In this document: one piece after another, positions 1 to 9,800 of the stretch
Layout of the letters: each line of letters opens with the position of its first letter
How positions within the stretch are numbered: position 1 is the stretch's first letter
Assembly: GCA_900317125.1 (NCBI GenBank)
Contig: ONFR01000003.1
Span: 229,220 to 293,219 of the forward strand
Source: an uncultured Bacteroidales bacterium
GTDB taxonomy: Bacteria > Bacteroidota > Bacteroidia > Bacteroidales > P3
DNA: 64,000 nucleotides
Direction: 5' to 3'
Position numbers and translations under genes: made by a program
The notes under the pieces: model-generated
What the model saw: the letters and a program-made list of their open reading frames with translations, nothing else
Database searches by the model: none
What the model was told of the DNA's origin: nothing

Positions 1-467
1 GGGTCTTCCTTGTACACGGCGCCGGTGGTCTTGGCTAACTCCTCGGCCTGTTCCTTGGTGTAGTAGGGGCCGACGGGCTTGGTGGGGTTCTGGAACATGG
101 GGTCGAACTGGTTCACGGCCACCTGGGTCACCAGCGTCACCACATCGCGCTGGATGTCGTGGCGGGCCATCACGTTGCGCAGACCCATCTCAATGAGGTA
201 GGCGATGGAGCCTTGGGTCTCGGCCACGCAGAAATCCATAGGCATGGCCTCGATACCGGCGCGCTTGCCCTCTTCGTGCTGCAGCATCACATTGCCCACC
301 TGGGGACCGTTGCCGTGCCCGATGACGATGTTATAGTTGCGCTTCAGCAGATTGTACAGCGACTCGCAAGTCTGTTCCACATTCTCTATTTGTTCTTGAT
401 AAGTGCCCTTTTGGCCGCTACGCAACAGCGCATTGCCGCCAAAAGCCACCACTGCCAATTTTCTCAT
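1..467 (-). CDS. arcC: Carbamate kinase (partial, 3' end outside window)
   Basis: Carbamate kinase transfers phosphate between carbamoyl phosphate and ADP, giving ATP at the end of the arginine deiminase or purine fermentation routes in the cytosol. The first 155 codons are visible. The amino-acid-kinase fold is shown by AFGGNAL at residues 8-14 and GHGNGPQVG at 50-58, the nucleotide and carbamoyl-phosphate binding loops, and by CVAETQGSIAYL further on. The ATG is at 465-467 and a TAnnTTTG element lies about 60 nt upstream. The C-terminal half continues beyond base 1. Related kinases (glutamate 5-kinase, UMP kinase) do not carry this GHGNGPQVG form, so the call is firm. Confidence 0.93.
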   Translation of the reverse strand, partial: MRKLAVVAFGGNALLRSGQKGTYQEQIENVEQTCESLYNLLKRNYNIVIGHGNGPQVGNVMLQHEEGKRAGIEAMPMDFCVAETQGSIAYLIEMGLRNVMARHDIQRDVVTLVTQVAVNQFDPMFQNPTKPVGPYYTKEQAEELAKTTGAVYKED

Positions 468-529
468 ATCTATATATAATATTAATCTATAATCAGTTAT
501 AAACCTCGAACAACAAGTGTTTGAGATTG

Positions 530-537
530 CAAATTTA
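530..537 (-). promoter_or_regulatory. -7 promoter element (TAAATTTG) for the carbamate kinase gene
   Basis: On the minus strand this reads TAAATTTG, matching the Bacteroidetes -7 consensus TAnnTTTG. It lies 62 nt upstream of the arcC start. No TTTG was seen at the usual 19-22 nt spacing, so only half of the promoter is supported. Confidence 0.45.
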
Positions 538-933
538 CACTATTTTTTCAAATTACTAACAACTCAGCAATAAATAAATGCACTTCTTTAGCTGGAAGAA
601 ACGTTTCAGGTAAGCCGAATGCCGATGAACTTGTCGGTAAGGCGCGTCAAGAGGGTGTCCGCCTCGACTAAACAAACAGTTCTTCTTGCCCCTCTGGCAG
701 CGGCTGTTTCCTTGGACATGATGCCCTCCTTTTTTACTATTACATAATGACGAAACAAAAAAGATGTTGTGTGCAAGTAAAAATAGGTTGCAGGGTATAG
801 GTGTAAAGCAATCCGTTTTGTCGAAAAAGAAAAAAAATGTCTCTTCTGTCACTTTTCGTTTATAAAATGGCTCTAATGGGGCAAATTGAATGTTTATTTG
901 TATTGGAAAAGTAACCGTATAAAAAAAAATGTG
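538..933. other. Non-coding stretch between divergent genes
   Basis: Roughly 400 bases between arcC and the giant secreted-protein gene hold no convincing gene. A short frame around 597-669 (LAGRNVSGKPNADELVGKAR, then a stop) could be the tail of a decayed gene, but no family was recognised. The right part is A/T-rich with homopolymer runs typical of upstream regions here. Confidence 0.4.
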
Positions 934-941
934 TATTTTTG
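934..941 (+). promoter_or_regulatory. -7 promoter element (TATTTTTG) for the giant T9SS protein gene
   Basis: TATTTTTG matches TAnnTTTG exactly and is followed by CAAATTG. It lies 21 nt upstream of the ATG at 963, giving a short leader. TTTG occurs at 897-900, but the 33-nt gap is too long for a standard -33 element. Confidence 0.6.
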
Positions 942-962
942 CAAATTGAAAATTGAATAGAT

Positions 963-3900
963 ATGTTGAAAAGAATGTTATCAGTATTGGCACTTGGCGT
1001 GCTGCTGGGTGCTGAGATGCAAGCTCAAAAGGTTGTCGACACGTGGGGATTTACCACAGGTGTGGACACCTCATTGTGGATGGACATCACTGGGATGGAC
1101 TCTACCCTCATCGACGGCAACAACACGACGACGGGGATTTCTAATGTGTGCAACATCGGGTTTCCCTTTACATTTGGGGCTACTACCCACACCCAGTTCT
1201 CGGCCAATACCAACGGCACCGTCAGGCTTGGTTCGGGCATTGCGTCTCCCGGCTCTTATAACCAACCATTGGGGTCGAACATTTCCAATGGCCCCAAGAT
1301 TGAGCCTTTCGGGCGGCGTGGCCGTTACGACGACAGCTGCTATACCCGCATGGCGTTGCTGGGCGACAGTGGCAGTCGCGTGCTGGTGGTGGAGGCAAGG
1401 GTGAAGGAGTACTCCAGCAACCTCTATCCTGGGTATTACAGTTACCAGGTGCAACTGTTTGAGACGGGAGCCCTGCGCATTGTATATGGCGAAAGCGACA
1501 GTACGGGTTATGACGGTACTTCGCAGAACGGTGTGTCGGCAACGCGGGGCAATACTGTTGACAAAGATGTCGTGTTCATTGATTTTGCTACCCACACAGT
1601 GTCGCGCTTAGATGTGGCCTGTACGCTGACCAATGCCGTGGCATCGTGGCCTGAAAGGGGACGCTGGTATATGCTTGCGCCCGACAGCGCCGCATGTCCC
1701 TACCCGCCAAGCGTAACTTCCACCAATCAAGACCCTACGGGCATCTGGTTGCAAAACAGCTACGGAGGACTGGCCGACCTGCGGGTGATGATACCGTCGG
1801 CAGGCATCGACACCATTTGGCCGATGGAGGACAGCTACTTCTTCCTTGGTGGAGGCTTCGACCCCACCACCACCTATTATGGCACTGTGCAGAGCGTATG
1901 CGACAGCGGCCGTACCAGCTACCGCACACGCCAGTTTCAGTTCACCACCGGCTGTGGCCCTGTGATACACCTGCCCTGGAGCGAAGACTTCGGGACCTCG
2001 ACCACCACCTCGTGCTGGGATGTGTCGCAGTACACCTCTACCAATACGAAATGGAGACGTGTGGGTAGCGCCATGCGAGGTGGTGCGGCATCATCGACGG
2101 CAACCCCCTTCAACGAACACATGGTGTCTCCAGTGTTTCTCTTGCCCGATTCGGACGGCATCTTCCTCTCTTGGGACTATAAGTCGGAGGAGTTTGTGAA
2201 AGCCCCACATGTGGAGGTGCGCATTGTGCCATGTTCCGCCGACGGCACGGTGGACAGCGGGGTGTGGACGACATTGCTAACGCTCGACGACTACGTGGCA
2301 AACTATACTCAACAGCATGTATCTCTTGACCCTTGGCGTGGAGAGTATGTGAAAGTGGACTTTGTCCTCACTGGGATATGGGGCAAATATGCCTGGGTGG
2401 ACAATGTGATGCTTCGTCTGCAACAAAGTCCTCTTGCCGAACTGCAAGCACCCACCATTGCCCATGTGGGCGACAGCGTGAACTATGTTGCTACCATGTC
2501 TGAGGGTGTGGACAGCGGCGTGGTGTACTCTTGGCATTCCAGCCTGCTGAACCAGACTTCGACGGCTGTAGGCGGCTGGTCAGTGGTGTATACGGAGGCG
2601 GGGACTGACACAATCACCTTGGTGATAACCAATGTATACGGTTCTGACACGGTCACCGCCGTGGTGTATGTGGTGGACTGCAACCCCGTCACCGCCCTGC
2701 CCTGGGAGGACGGCTTTGCACACACCGACGACTGTTGGGTGATAAGCGGGTGGCAGAAGGAGACGACCTACGCCTTCCACGACGAGGAAAATGCATACCG
2801 CCAGTTTCAAAACGTGATGTATGCATCCAGCACGGGTGCCTACATGCTGTCGCAACCCATCAGCCTTCCCGACTCGGGCATGCACAATATGAAACTGTGG
2901 GTGGAATGTGCCTCACCTTTGACTGTGCTACTCAGCCCTACAGCCGACACCGCCATTGCCTCGTTCACCGACACCTTGTTCACCGACATGCATTCACGCA
3001 ACCAATCCGAGCTATGGTGGCAGGTGGCCGACCTTGAGCCCTATGCCGGTCAGACGGTGAGAATAGGCCTGTTCAAAGAGGCCGGACTGCAGGCGTTCGT
3101 AAACAGGGTGAAGATAGACTATGATACCCTGCCTGTACTGTGGCAGGTGGTGGTGCCATCACTGGGCAGTACTGACTCGACGACAGTGTGCAGTGCAGCG
3201 CTACGGCGTGGCTCCACTGACAGCCTGACTGTCACATGGCATTCTACCCTCTTGGACAGCACTTGGGTTGTGAATGGGGATTATTCCATCGGCATCCATT
3301 ACCCCTTCGGAGGTATAGACACGGTCACCGTGGTAGCTGCCAACGCTTACGGGGCAGACACGGTGACGAAAACGGTGAGGGTTAGCGACTGCAACCCTGC
3401 CACCTCCTTGCCCTGGATGGAGGATTTCAGTGACGAAGCGTTGTGCTGGTACAAGCCACAGGGCAGCAATTGGTACACAACCACATGGTCGGGCAACCGA
3501 TACTTGTACCTCAATGTGCTAAATGACACATTGAGCAACTGGATTTTCTCAAAAGAGATAGTCTTACCAGCGGACACGAACCTGCTTCCGCGCCTGTTTT
3601 GGAGACCCTCCTGGCTTCTCACCTTGGACATAGGCGTGTATGACCACCTACGGTACAGCGTGATGATAACCACCGACAACGACTACACCGACACGACGAA
3701 TTACACCGTTCTTTATACCGACAACTTGAGACGTTCCCGGTTCGGGTTCGACGACCTTCTCAGCGTCAGCTTGGCCGATTATGCCGGTCAGCATATCCAC
3801 ATTGCCTTCCGCAGCTATCCCCACCATTTGATACGCACCGTGAGTGTGCATGACCAATATATCAATATTGACGATGTGCTTATCCGCACCACCGAGGTGC

Positions 3901-6900
3901 CTGTGGTGTCGGTGGCAGCCGACGCCAACAGGTACTATTACGGCGACACCGCCACCTTTACCGCCACCCTTATCGAGGGCAATAGGGCTGGGGTTTCGTA
4001 TACCTGGCACTCTACGCTGCTCGACAGCACACTGACCACCACTACGGGAAGCCTTCGCCTTACGTATGGCTTGCTGGACGGCACCGACACCGTCAGCGTT
4101 GTTGCCACCAATGCGTACGGCAGCGACACGGCATGGGTCGTGGTACGTTCACAAATGATTACCACTCCATCCATAACAGGATTTACAGCAGAGGGCAAGG
4201 TGTTTAGGCAGGGACTTGACAAAGCCGAGGTGGGCGACACGGTTGACTATCTGATTACCCGCAACAACTGCATAGCTACAGGAGTGGCCTACAGCCTGCA
4301 CTCTACTTTGTTGGACACCTCCGTCACGGTGAGTACCGTTGAAGAAACCGTCCACATCCCGTTGGTTTATACCATCGAAGGAATAGATACCCTGACGGCC
4401 ACCATCGCCAACATCTTCGACACCACCACCTCGTCCACCGCGTTGCGACTGATGGTGAGCAACTGCCCGGGTGTCAGCGTGCCTTTCTTTGAGGATTTTG
4501 AAGGCATAGGTGAGGAAGGCGATCAGATACCCTGTTGGCCTGGATGGTGGATACTGAGTAACCTTAGCGACACAAATCATACCGCCTATCCGGGCGGGAC
4601 AGCAAGTTTGCACCCGTTGCTTATCTCGCCTCTCATCACCCTACCGACTGACACCCTCGGATTGCAGCTCTCGTGGTATAGCCACCCCGCCAATTACTCT
4701 TCTACAAATTTACCTGTCAAGGTATTAATATCACCCACTGGTGGGAAAGACTATGATGACTTTACAGACACACTGTTTGTGGGGAATGTACCAAATGACG
4801 ACTACCACGCTGTGCTGCTCGATGATTATCTGGGTGAGCAGATACGTTTCGCTTTCAATTATAATTGGGGCTACGAATTTTCGATAGACAACATCCGTGT
4901 GGACTACGACCGCTCAGCCCCCCAGCTGGTTATTAACATGCCGGATACCGTCTACACCTACGACAGCCTATCGGTCGTTGCCACGCTTGCCGCAGGGTCG
5001 CCACAAGGCTTTGCCTATAGCTGGCACTCTTCTATCGGAACTGTTGTTGGGACAGGCGACAGTGTGACACTCTTCTATACTAACGTTGGTACCGATACCC
5101 TCACTGTTGTCGCCACCAACGACTACGGTTCCGACACCGCTATGCTGACGGTGGAAGTGGTCAATTACCCCTTTCCGCTGGCTTCTATCAGTGGCCCCAG
5201 CTATGTGGAAACAGGCGACACGCTATTGTTGACAGCCGTTCTTAACGACTGCTCCCAGTATGGGCTGGGCGTAAGCTGGCATTCGTCGCTGACGGGCGAT
5301 AGCGCGGTCGGCTATCTTTTCCAACAGGTATATAGCTCTGGCGGCATCGACACCGTCACCTTGATGGTGAGCAACTACTTCGGTGCCGATACCGCTATAT
5401 GGGTGATTAGGGTGCTCGACTGCAGCGGGATAGCATTGCCCTATCACGAAGACTTTGAGGGGGTGACTGCCGTGTCGTCATCGACTGTTGGCTATTTGCC
5501 TGGTTGTTGGAGCTACAACTGGAATGGCAGCAATGCAGCCTACGCCCCGCATGTGATTACCACTGGTGGCTACCAATTCCTGAGCGGTATTCCCAACAAT
5601 GCCCTCCTGCTCCTTGCCGGCAGTGCTACAGGCCATGGAAACCAAGCCGAAGTGGTGCTGCCGCTGTTTGCAGACAGTCTGCAGCACCTCTCTATTGCCT
5701 TTGACTATTGGAGCGAGTCGTCCGGAACACTGACAGTAGGGTATCTGTATGATAGCTTGTTCCATGCCGTTGCCACTATCCCCAACCATGGGGGCAACTA
5801 CCTGCGCGACACCGTCAATTTCGCCTCAGCCATCAGCCCCGATGGTCGTATTGCGCTGCAATGGAGCCATGCCACTTCGTATTGGGGTGTGGCGATAGAC
5901 AATGTGGATGTGTTTTCCGACAACACCATCTATATCTATCAACCCGACAGCCTGATGGTCGACAGCATCGATGTCGTCTCGGCACGGGTGTCGTGGGGTG
6001 CTGTGACGGGTGCCACCGCTTACCACGTTGTGGTGGACAGTGTGGTGGACACGGTGGTTGGCAGTCGCTCATTCGGCCTCACAGGGCTGGTGCCGCATAC
6101 TACATACACTGTGCGCGTGGCGGCAATTGTAGGAACCGACACCGGTCGCTATGCCACTACCACCTTCACCACCCTCTGCGGCATCCAGTTGCCATACTAC
6201 AACGACTTCAGCCAAGGCAACAATTCCATCGACTGCTGGACCAACTACCGTACTGCGACTGAAATCTATCAGCAGCAACTTTCCATCGCCATTGATGCCT
6301 ATTCGGTATGCCAGATGGCAACACCTGTTATCCAGGCTCCCGGCAACAGTCTGTTCGTCACTTTTCAGTTGAAGAGGAGAGACTCTTGGCGCGAAGTGAG
6401 CCTCATCGTGGGTGCCATGACCGACCCGACGGATGCCAGCACATTTATGCCTATCGACACCTTTGCAGTGGGCAGTTCATGGACAGAGTGCCAATTCAAC
6501 ACACGCGGTCTCGGTACCACCCCGCTTGCCATTGCCTTCCGCCCCTACAACTCGTATGATGACCTCTTGATTGACGACCTTCTTATCGAGTCGCCCACTC
6601 CATGCGCCAGTCTCCTCTCGGTCGATGCTACCGTACTCAGCGCCACTTCGGCAGAGCTCAGCTGGGAGTATGACATTGAGAGCGATATGCCCATCACAGG
6701 GGCTTTGATTACACTCTACGACCTCACCTCGGGTGACACGACCCTGTTCATGGCTCACGGCACCGACACCACACTCAGCGGTCTGCCACTGCTGCATACC
6801 TTCAGGGCCGACATCAGCACCCTGTGCGACACTGTCGCATCCGAAGCACTTAGCGTCACCTTTACACCCGAACCGATGGCATGTGCCGAGGTACAGGGAG

Positions 6901-8192
6901 ATAATGTCTATGTAATTGCCCATCCCATACAGAACACCGACGACTATGGCTATAGCCAGATGCTTTACCCTGCCGACCTAGCCGTTTCGGTCGACACGCT
7001 CTATGGCATCGCCTTCCGCTTCACAGGAGCAGATGATTCAGAGCCTCGTCTCATTGATGTCTATATCGGACAAACGACTGCCGACACGCTCACCACTCCC
7101 ATCAGTGCCAACTATCTCACCTTGGCGTTGCAGAACTATTCGTTCATAACATCAGGCCACGGATGGGTGAAGCTTCCATTCTCCAACCCTGTGGTACTCG
7201 ATGGGGTAAGTAACCTTGTTGTAGCCATTGACGACAATACGGGTGCCACTGGTTTCAATGCAATGAATTTCGGAGCACACCAGTCAGGAATAGGAAACAT
7301 TTTAACCTACAATGGCTGGCCAGCAGTCAATGTTGACCCCTACACGCTTGGTTTCACCGTGTCGAGCAGCAGCAACATCCCCGACATCCAACTGTTGGGA
7401 CACTGCGTCACCGAACGATGCCTGCCGCCTGTCGTCAGCGTGGAGCCCGACACCAACAGCCTCTCCGTCGCTTGGGTACAGCGTGGCAGCGAGAGCCTGT
7501 GGCGCGTGGAATACCGCGAGGAGCGCGACAGCACTTGGACGGTAGTGGACAGTGTTGCCAACACTACGTATGCCATCATGGGTCTCAATGCCGGCACGCG
7601 TTATCAGGTACGAGTCGGCTCCGTGTGCAGCGACAACAATATCGCTTACAGCGATGTGGTGACAATAGCCACCCTCAACGGGGATTCCGACACTGTGTGG
7701 CATCAAGTCACCGTGACCACAAGTCCCGACGGCATAGCCGCGACATACGGTAGCGGTCGCTACGCCCATGGCGACACGGTGGAGATTGGATTCCATCTGC
7801 CCGATACTGCGGCCGAGGGCGGCTACTGGCAGTTCATTGGTTGGGACGACACCAATGCGACCGACAATCCCCGCAGGGTTGTTGTCGTCTCCGACACCCT
7901 CTTCACAGCCCTGTTCCAGTGGGTGGCCGACAGCGTGGGGATAGTTGATGTGGAAGGACTCACGAGGTGGGTGAGCGTCTATCCCAACCCCGCCTCCCAC
8001 ACAGTTGTCATCCGTAGCGAAAGAGATTGCACCGTAGCCTTCCTGTCGGCTGATGGTCGTGAGGTGATGCGCATGGTGTGCCGTGCTGGCGACAACCCTG
8101 TCGACATCCAACACCTTGCCCAGGGAGTCTATTTCCTCCGCGTAATCGACCTCCACCAGCCTCCCATCAAGCTCATCGTGACGAAGGAGTAA
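963..8192 (+). CDS. Giant modular surface/secreted protein with T9SS type A sorting domain (2409 aa)
   Basis: The protein is probably exported and anchored to or released from the cell surface. Residues 1-21 are a signal peptide ending in MQAQ. The body alternates two modules. One is a jelly-roll-like module opening with a cysteine and LP[WFY]-x-E/D-x-F and containing a CW pair (six copies, starting near residues 330, 575, 810, 1170, 1485 and 1735). The other is a PKD-like beta-sandwich with a core like WHS[ST]LL and a closing YGSDT (near 523, 758, 1014, 1110, 1353 and 1438). Fibronectin type III-like domains lie near 1660-1735 and 2150-2240. Next comes an InlB-like repeat (FIGWDDTNATDNPR) near 2290. 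The last ~75 residues form the T9SS sorting domain (VSVYPNPASHTVVIRS ... LAQGVYFLRVI). No enzyme domain was recognised. Adhesion or structural roles are inferred. Confidence 0.88.
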   Translation: MLKRMLSVLALGVLLGAEMQAQKVVDTWGFTTGVDTSLWMDITGMDSTLIDGNNTTTGISNVCNIGFPFTFGATTHTQFSANTNGTVRLGSGIASPGSYNQPLGSNISNGPKIEPFGRRGRYDDSCYTRMALLGDSGSRVLVVEARVKEYSSNLYPGYYSYQVQLFETGALRIVYGESDSTGYDGTSQNGVSATRGNTVDKDVVFIDFATHTVSRLDVACTLTNAVASWPERGRWYMLAPDSAACPYPPSVTSTNQDPTGIWLQNSYGGLADLRVMIPSAGIDTIWPMEDSYFFLGGGFDPTTTYYGTVQSVCDSGRTSYRTRQFQFTTGCGPVIHLPWSEDFGTSTTTSCWDVSQYTSTNTKWRRVGSAMRGGAASSTATPFNEHMVSPVFLLPDSDGIFLSWDYKSEEFVKAPHVEVRIVPCSADGTVDSGVWTTLLTLDDYVANYTQQHVSLDPWRGEYVKVDFVLTGIWGKYAWVDNVMLRLQQSPLAELQAPTIAHVGDSVNYVATMSEGVDSGVVYSWHSSLLNQTSTAVGGWSVVYTEAGTDTITLVITNVYGSDTVTAVVYVVDCNPVTALPWEDGFAHTDDCWVISGWQKETTYAFHDEENAYRQFQNVMYASSTGAYMLSQPISLPDSGMHNMKLWVECASPLTVLLSPTADTAIASFTDTLFTDMHSRNQSELWWQVADLEPYAGQTVRIGLFKEAGLQAFVNRVKIDYDTLPVLWQVVVPSLGSTDSTTVCSAALRRGSTDSLTVTWHSTLLDSTWVVNGDYSIGIHYPFGGIDTVTVVAANAYGADTVTKTVRVSDCNPATSLPWMEDFSDEALCWYKPQGSNWYTTTWSGNRYLYLNVLNDTLSNWIFSKEIVLPADTNLLPRLFWRPSWLLTLDIGVYDHLRYSVMITTDNDYTDTTNYTVLYTDNLRRSRFGFDDLLSVSLADYAGQHIHIAFRSYPHHLIRTVSVHDQYINIDDVLIRTTEVPVVSVAADANRYYYGDTATFTATLIEGNRAGVSYTWHSTLLDSTLTTTTGSLRLTYGLLDGTDTVSVVATNAYGSDTAWVVVRSQMITTPSITGFTAEGKVFRQGLDKAEVGDTVDYLITRNNCIATGVAYSLHSTLLDTSVTVSTVEETVHIPLVYTIEGIDTLTATIANIFDTTTSSTALRLMVSNCPGVSVPFFEDFEGIGEEGDQIPCWPGWWILSNLSDTNHTAYPGGTASLHPLLISPLITLPTDTLGLQLSWYSHPANYSSTNLPVKVLISPTGGKDYDDFTDTLFVGNVPNDDYHAVLLDDYLGEQIRFAFNYNWGYEFSIDNIRVDYDRSAPQLVINMPDTVYTYDSLSVVATLAAGSPQGFAYSWHSSIGTVVGTGDSVTLFYTNVGTDTLTVVATNDYGSDTAMLTVEVVNYPFPLASISGPSYVETGDTLLLTAVLNDCSQYGLGVSWHSSLTGDSAVGYLFQQVYSSGGIDTVTLMVSNYFGADTAIWVIRVLDCSGIALPYHEDFEGVTAVSSSTVGYLPGCWSYNWNGSNAAYAPHVITTGGYQFLSGIPNNALLLLAGSATGHGNQAEVVLPLFADSLQHLSIAFDYWSESSGTLTVGYLYDSLFHAVATIPNHGGNYLRDTVNFASAISPDGRIALQWSHATSYWGVAIDNVDVFSDNTIYIYQPDSLMVDSIDVVSARVSWGAVTGATAYHVVVDSVVDTVVGSRSFGLTGLVPHTTYTVRVAAIVGTDTGRYATTTFTTLCGIQLPYYNDFSQGNNSIDCWTNYRTATEIYQQQLSIAIDAYSVCQMATPVIQAPGNSLFVTFQLKRRDSWREVSLIVGAMTDPTDASTFMPIDTFAVGSSWTECQFNTRGLGTTPLAIAFRPYNSYDDLLIDDLLIESPTPCASLLSVDATVLSATSAELSWEYDIESDMPITGALITLYDLTSGDTTLFMAHGTDTTLSGLPLLHTFRADISTLCDTVASEALSVTFTPEPMACAEVQGDNVYVIAHPIQNTDDYGYSQMLYPADLAVSVDTLYGIAFRFTGADDSEPRLIDVYIGQTTADTLTTPISANYLTLALQNYSFITSGHGWVKLPFSNPVVLDGVSNLVVAIDDNTGATGFNAMNFGAHQSGIGNILTYNGWPAVNVDPYTLGFTVSSSSNIPDIQLLGHCVTERCLPPVVSVEPDTNSLSVAWVQRGSESLWRVEYREERDSTWTVVDSVANTTYAIMGLNAGTRYQVRVGSVCSDNNIAYSDVVTIATLNGDSDTVWHQVTVTTSPDGIAATYGSGRYAHGDTVEIGFHLPDTAAEGGYWQFIGWDDTNATDNPRRVVVVSDTLFTALFQWVADSVGIVDVEGLTRWVSVYPNPASHTVVIRSERDCTVAFLSADGREVMRMVCRAGDNPVDIQHLAQGVYFLRVIDLHQPPIKLIVTKE

Positions 8193-8203
8193 GGTTTTGA
8201 ATT

Positions 8204-8259
8204 CGTTAATGCGTGAATGTGTTAATTAGTTAATCGATTAACACGTTCACGCATTAAGA
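8204..8259. repeat. Palindromic octamer array (7 x 8 nt)
   Basis: Seven consecutive 8-mers of the form NNTTAANN: CGTTAATG, CGTGAATG, TGTTAATT, AGTTAATC, then the inverted half GATTAACA, CGTTCACG, CATTAAGA. The two halves are near-perfect reverse complements, so the array can form a long hairpin just after the giant gene. Confidence 0.8.
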
Positions 8260-8458
8260 TTTTACCGCATTTGAAAAGACTAAAAACACGCTTTGCTAAC
8301 CCTATGTAGTCTAGCCTTTTATGTTCTATGTATTTTCTATTTCCTTTCTATTTGTTTTCTACATTATTTCTTAGAGAGAAAACAAATACAAACAGATTAT
8401 TAGGAAATCGAAAACGCTGAAGGGTGTGATGTACGCAGGTCGGTCGGTTGTTCCAACA

Positions 8459-8502
8459 CATTAACACGTTCACACATTAACGCATTAACGCATTAACGCA
8501 TT
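8459..8502. repeat. Octamer array (5.5 x 8 nt)
   Basis: Tandem 8-mers CATTAACA, CGTTCACA, then CATTAACG three times and a partial unit. It lies 9 nt beyond the stop codon of the M16-like gene and belongs to the same family as the array at 8204. Confidence 0.8.
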
Positions 8503-8510
8503 TAAAAAAG

Positions 8511-9755
8511 CTATGCCCCTGCGGTGACGGTCACCAGGTCGGTGATGGTGGATTGGGCGAGTGTGAGTAGCTGGTCGGGGGTGACGGTGGCGAGGGTCTC
8601 CATAAGGTTGGTGGAAAGGCGTTCGTCGACATCGGTGACGACCATCTGGCGGTAGCGTTCGGAGATTTCGAAGGTGCCGTCGATGCTGCGGATAAAATCG
8701 CCCATCATAAAGTTGCGCACGCGTTCGAGTTCAGCATCGGAGACGGGCTCCTGCCGCAGACGTTCAATCTCGAGGTTTATCTCTTTGACGGCATCGTGTG
8801 TGGCTTGTGCGGCCACATCGGCGGTGATGAAGAGGATGATGCTGTCGCGGAATATCTGTGTCTGGCTGTAGATGCCGTAGGTGTAGCCTTTGTCTTCGCG
8901 CAGGTTGCTCATGAGGCGTGAACCGAAATAGCCGCCGAGTACGGTGTTGAGCACCATGAAGCGGGTGTAATCCATGCTGTGCCATGGGAAGGGGAGTAGT
9001 CGACCGATGCGGATGGTGGACTGCACGGCATCGGGCAGAGGGGCGTGGGCAGGAGGGACAAGGGGCTGGGGACTGACAGGGAGTGCGATACGCACAGGGG
9101 CGGGAGCGTCGGCCTGCGGAGAAAGATATTGGTCGGCAAGCTGGAGCAGCTCGTCGTCAATCGGGCCGCTGAGGACAAGGTGGGCATGAGCCAGGGAATA
9201 GTGGCGGTGTATGAAGTCCTGCACATGGGCGAGGGTGAGACGCTGCATGTCGTCGGGTCGGGCGTAGGTGCCCAGCGGGTGGTCGGGACCATACAGGAGT
9301 TGGTAGTGGAGGTTGCGGGCCAGATAGTTGGTCTTTTGGAAGTTGGTCTTGAGCTGAGTGGTGCGACGGCTGATATAGGCCTCGAACAGGTTGGGGGTGA
9401 CGACAGGCGACTGGAACATTTCGGCGACGAGTGGGAGGAGTTCTCTGGCAAAGCGTCGGAGGAGGTAGAAAGAGATGTTGCCGGAACAGACGTCTGACAT
9501 GCGTTCGACAACAATGCCGTGGAAGTCAAGGAACTGGGCCATCTGGTCGGCGGTGCGCTGTGCGGTGGCTTCGCCAAAGAGCTGGCTAGCGGCATGGGCC
9601 TGGCTTTTGTGGCTCTGATAGGCGCTGCCGGCCTCAAGTGTGATGTCGAGCTTGATGAGTCCGATGGAGTTGTTGCAGAAAGTATAGAGGGTGTTGCCGT
9701 TGGGTAGTGTGTGACGGCCAGGCAGGAGGGGTTCGAGGGACGGGGGCTTAAGCAT
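8511..9755 (-). CDS. M16-family peptidase homologue lacking the zinc motif (414 aa)
   Basis: The sequence has the pitrilysin/insulinase (M16) fold: opening LPNGNTLY near residue 17, LEAGSAYQ at 36-43, GPIDDELL midway and the C-terminal half motif NTVLGGYFGSRLMSNLREDK. In active M16 enzymes a zinc-binding HxxEH follows the first beta strands. Here the corresponding stretch is QSHKSQAHAASQLFGEAT and has no HxxEH. The length matches M16B half-subunits (about 410-430 aa), which often work as an active/inactive pair, so this is probably the inactive partner or a chaperone-like subunit. It follows the TonB receptor gene on the same strand after 45 nt, which suggests co-transcription. No signal peptide is visible. 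Confidence 0.8.
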   Translation of the reverse strand: MLKPPSLEPLLPGRHTLPNGNTLYTFCNNSIGLIKLDITLEAGSAYQSHKSQAHAASQLFGEATAQRTADQMAQFLDFHGIVVERMSDVCSGNISFYLLRRFARELLPLVAEMFQSPVVTPNLFEAYISRRTTQLKTNFQKTNYLARNLHYQLLYGPDHPLGTYARPDDMQRLTLAHVQDFIHRHYSLAHAHLVLSGPIDDELLQLADQYLSPQADAPAPVRIALPVSPQPLVPPAHAPLPDAVQSTIRIGRLLPFPWHSMDYTRFMVLNTVLGGYFGSRLMSNLREDKGYTYGIYSQTQIFRDSIILFITADVAAQATHDAVKEINLEIERLRQEPVSDAELERVRNFMMGDFIRSIDGTFEISERYRQMVVTDVDERLSTNLMETLATVTPDQLLTLAQSTITDLVTVTAGA

Positions 9756-9800
9756 TGAATGATGGATTAAGGATGGTGAACTTGATGGGTGGGGTGGGCT

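Larger units (their letters stand above)
8193..8510. other. Intergenic region with two octamer arrays
   Basis: The 318 bases between convergent genes contain two octamer-repeat arrays (listed separately) and an A/T-rich middle with loose repeats of CTAT plus T-runs. No gene, tRNA or clear U-tract terminator was seen. The palindromic first array may serve as the transcription stop. Confidence 0.5.

Noticed and set aside
556..993. A 145-codon minus-strand frame overlapping the start of the giant gene
   Set aside because: Phe/His-rich translation of A/T-rich upstream DNA that runs through the promoter element. Not credible.
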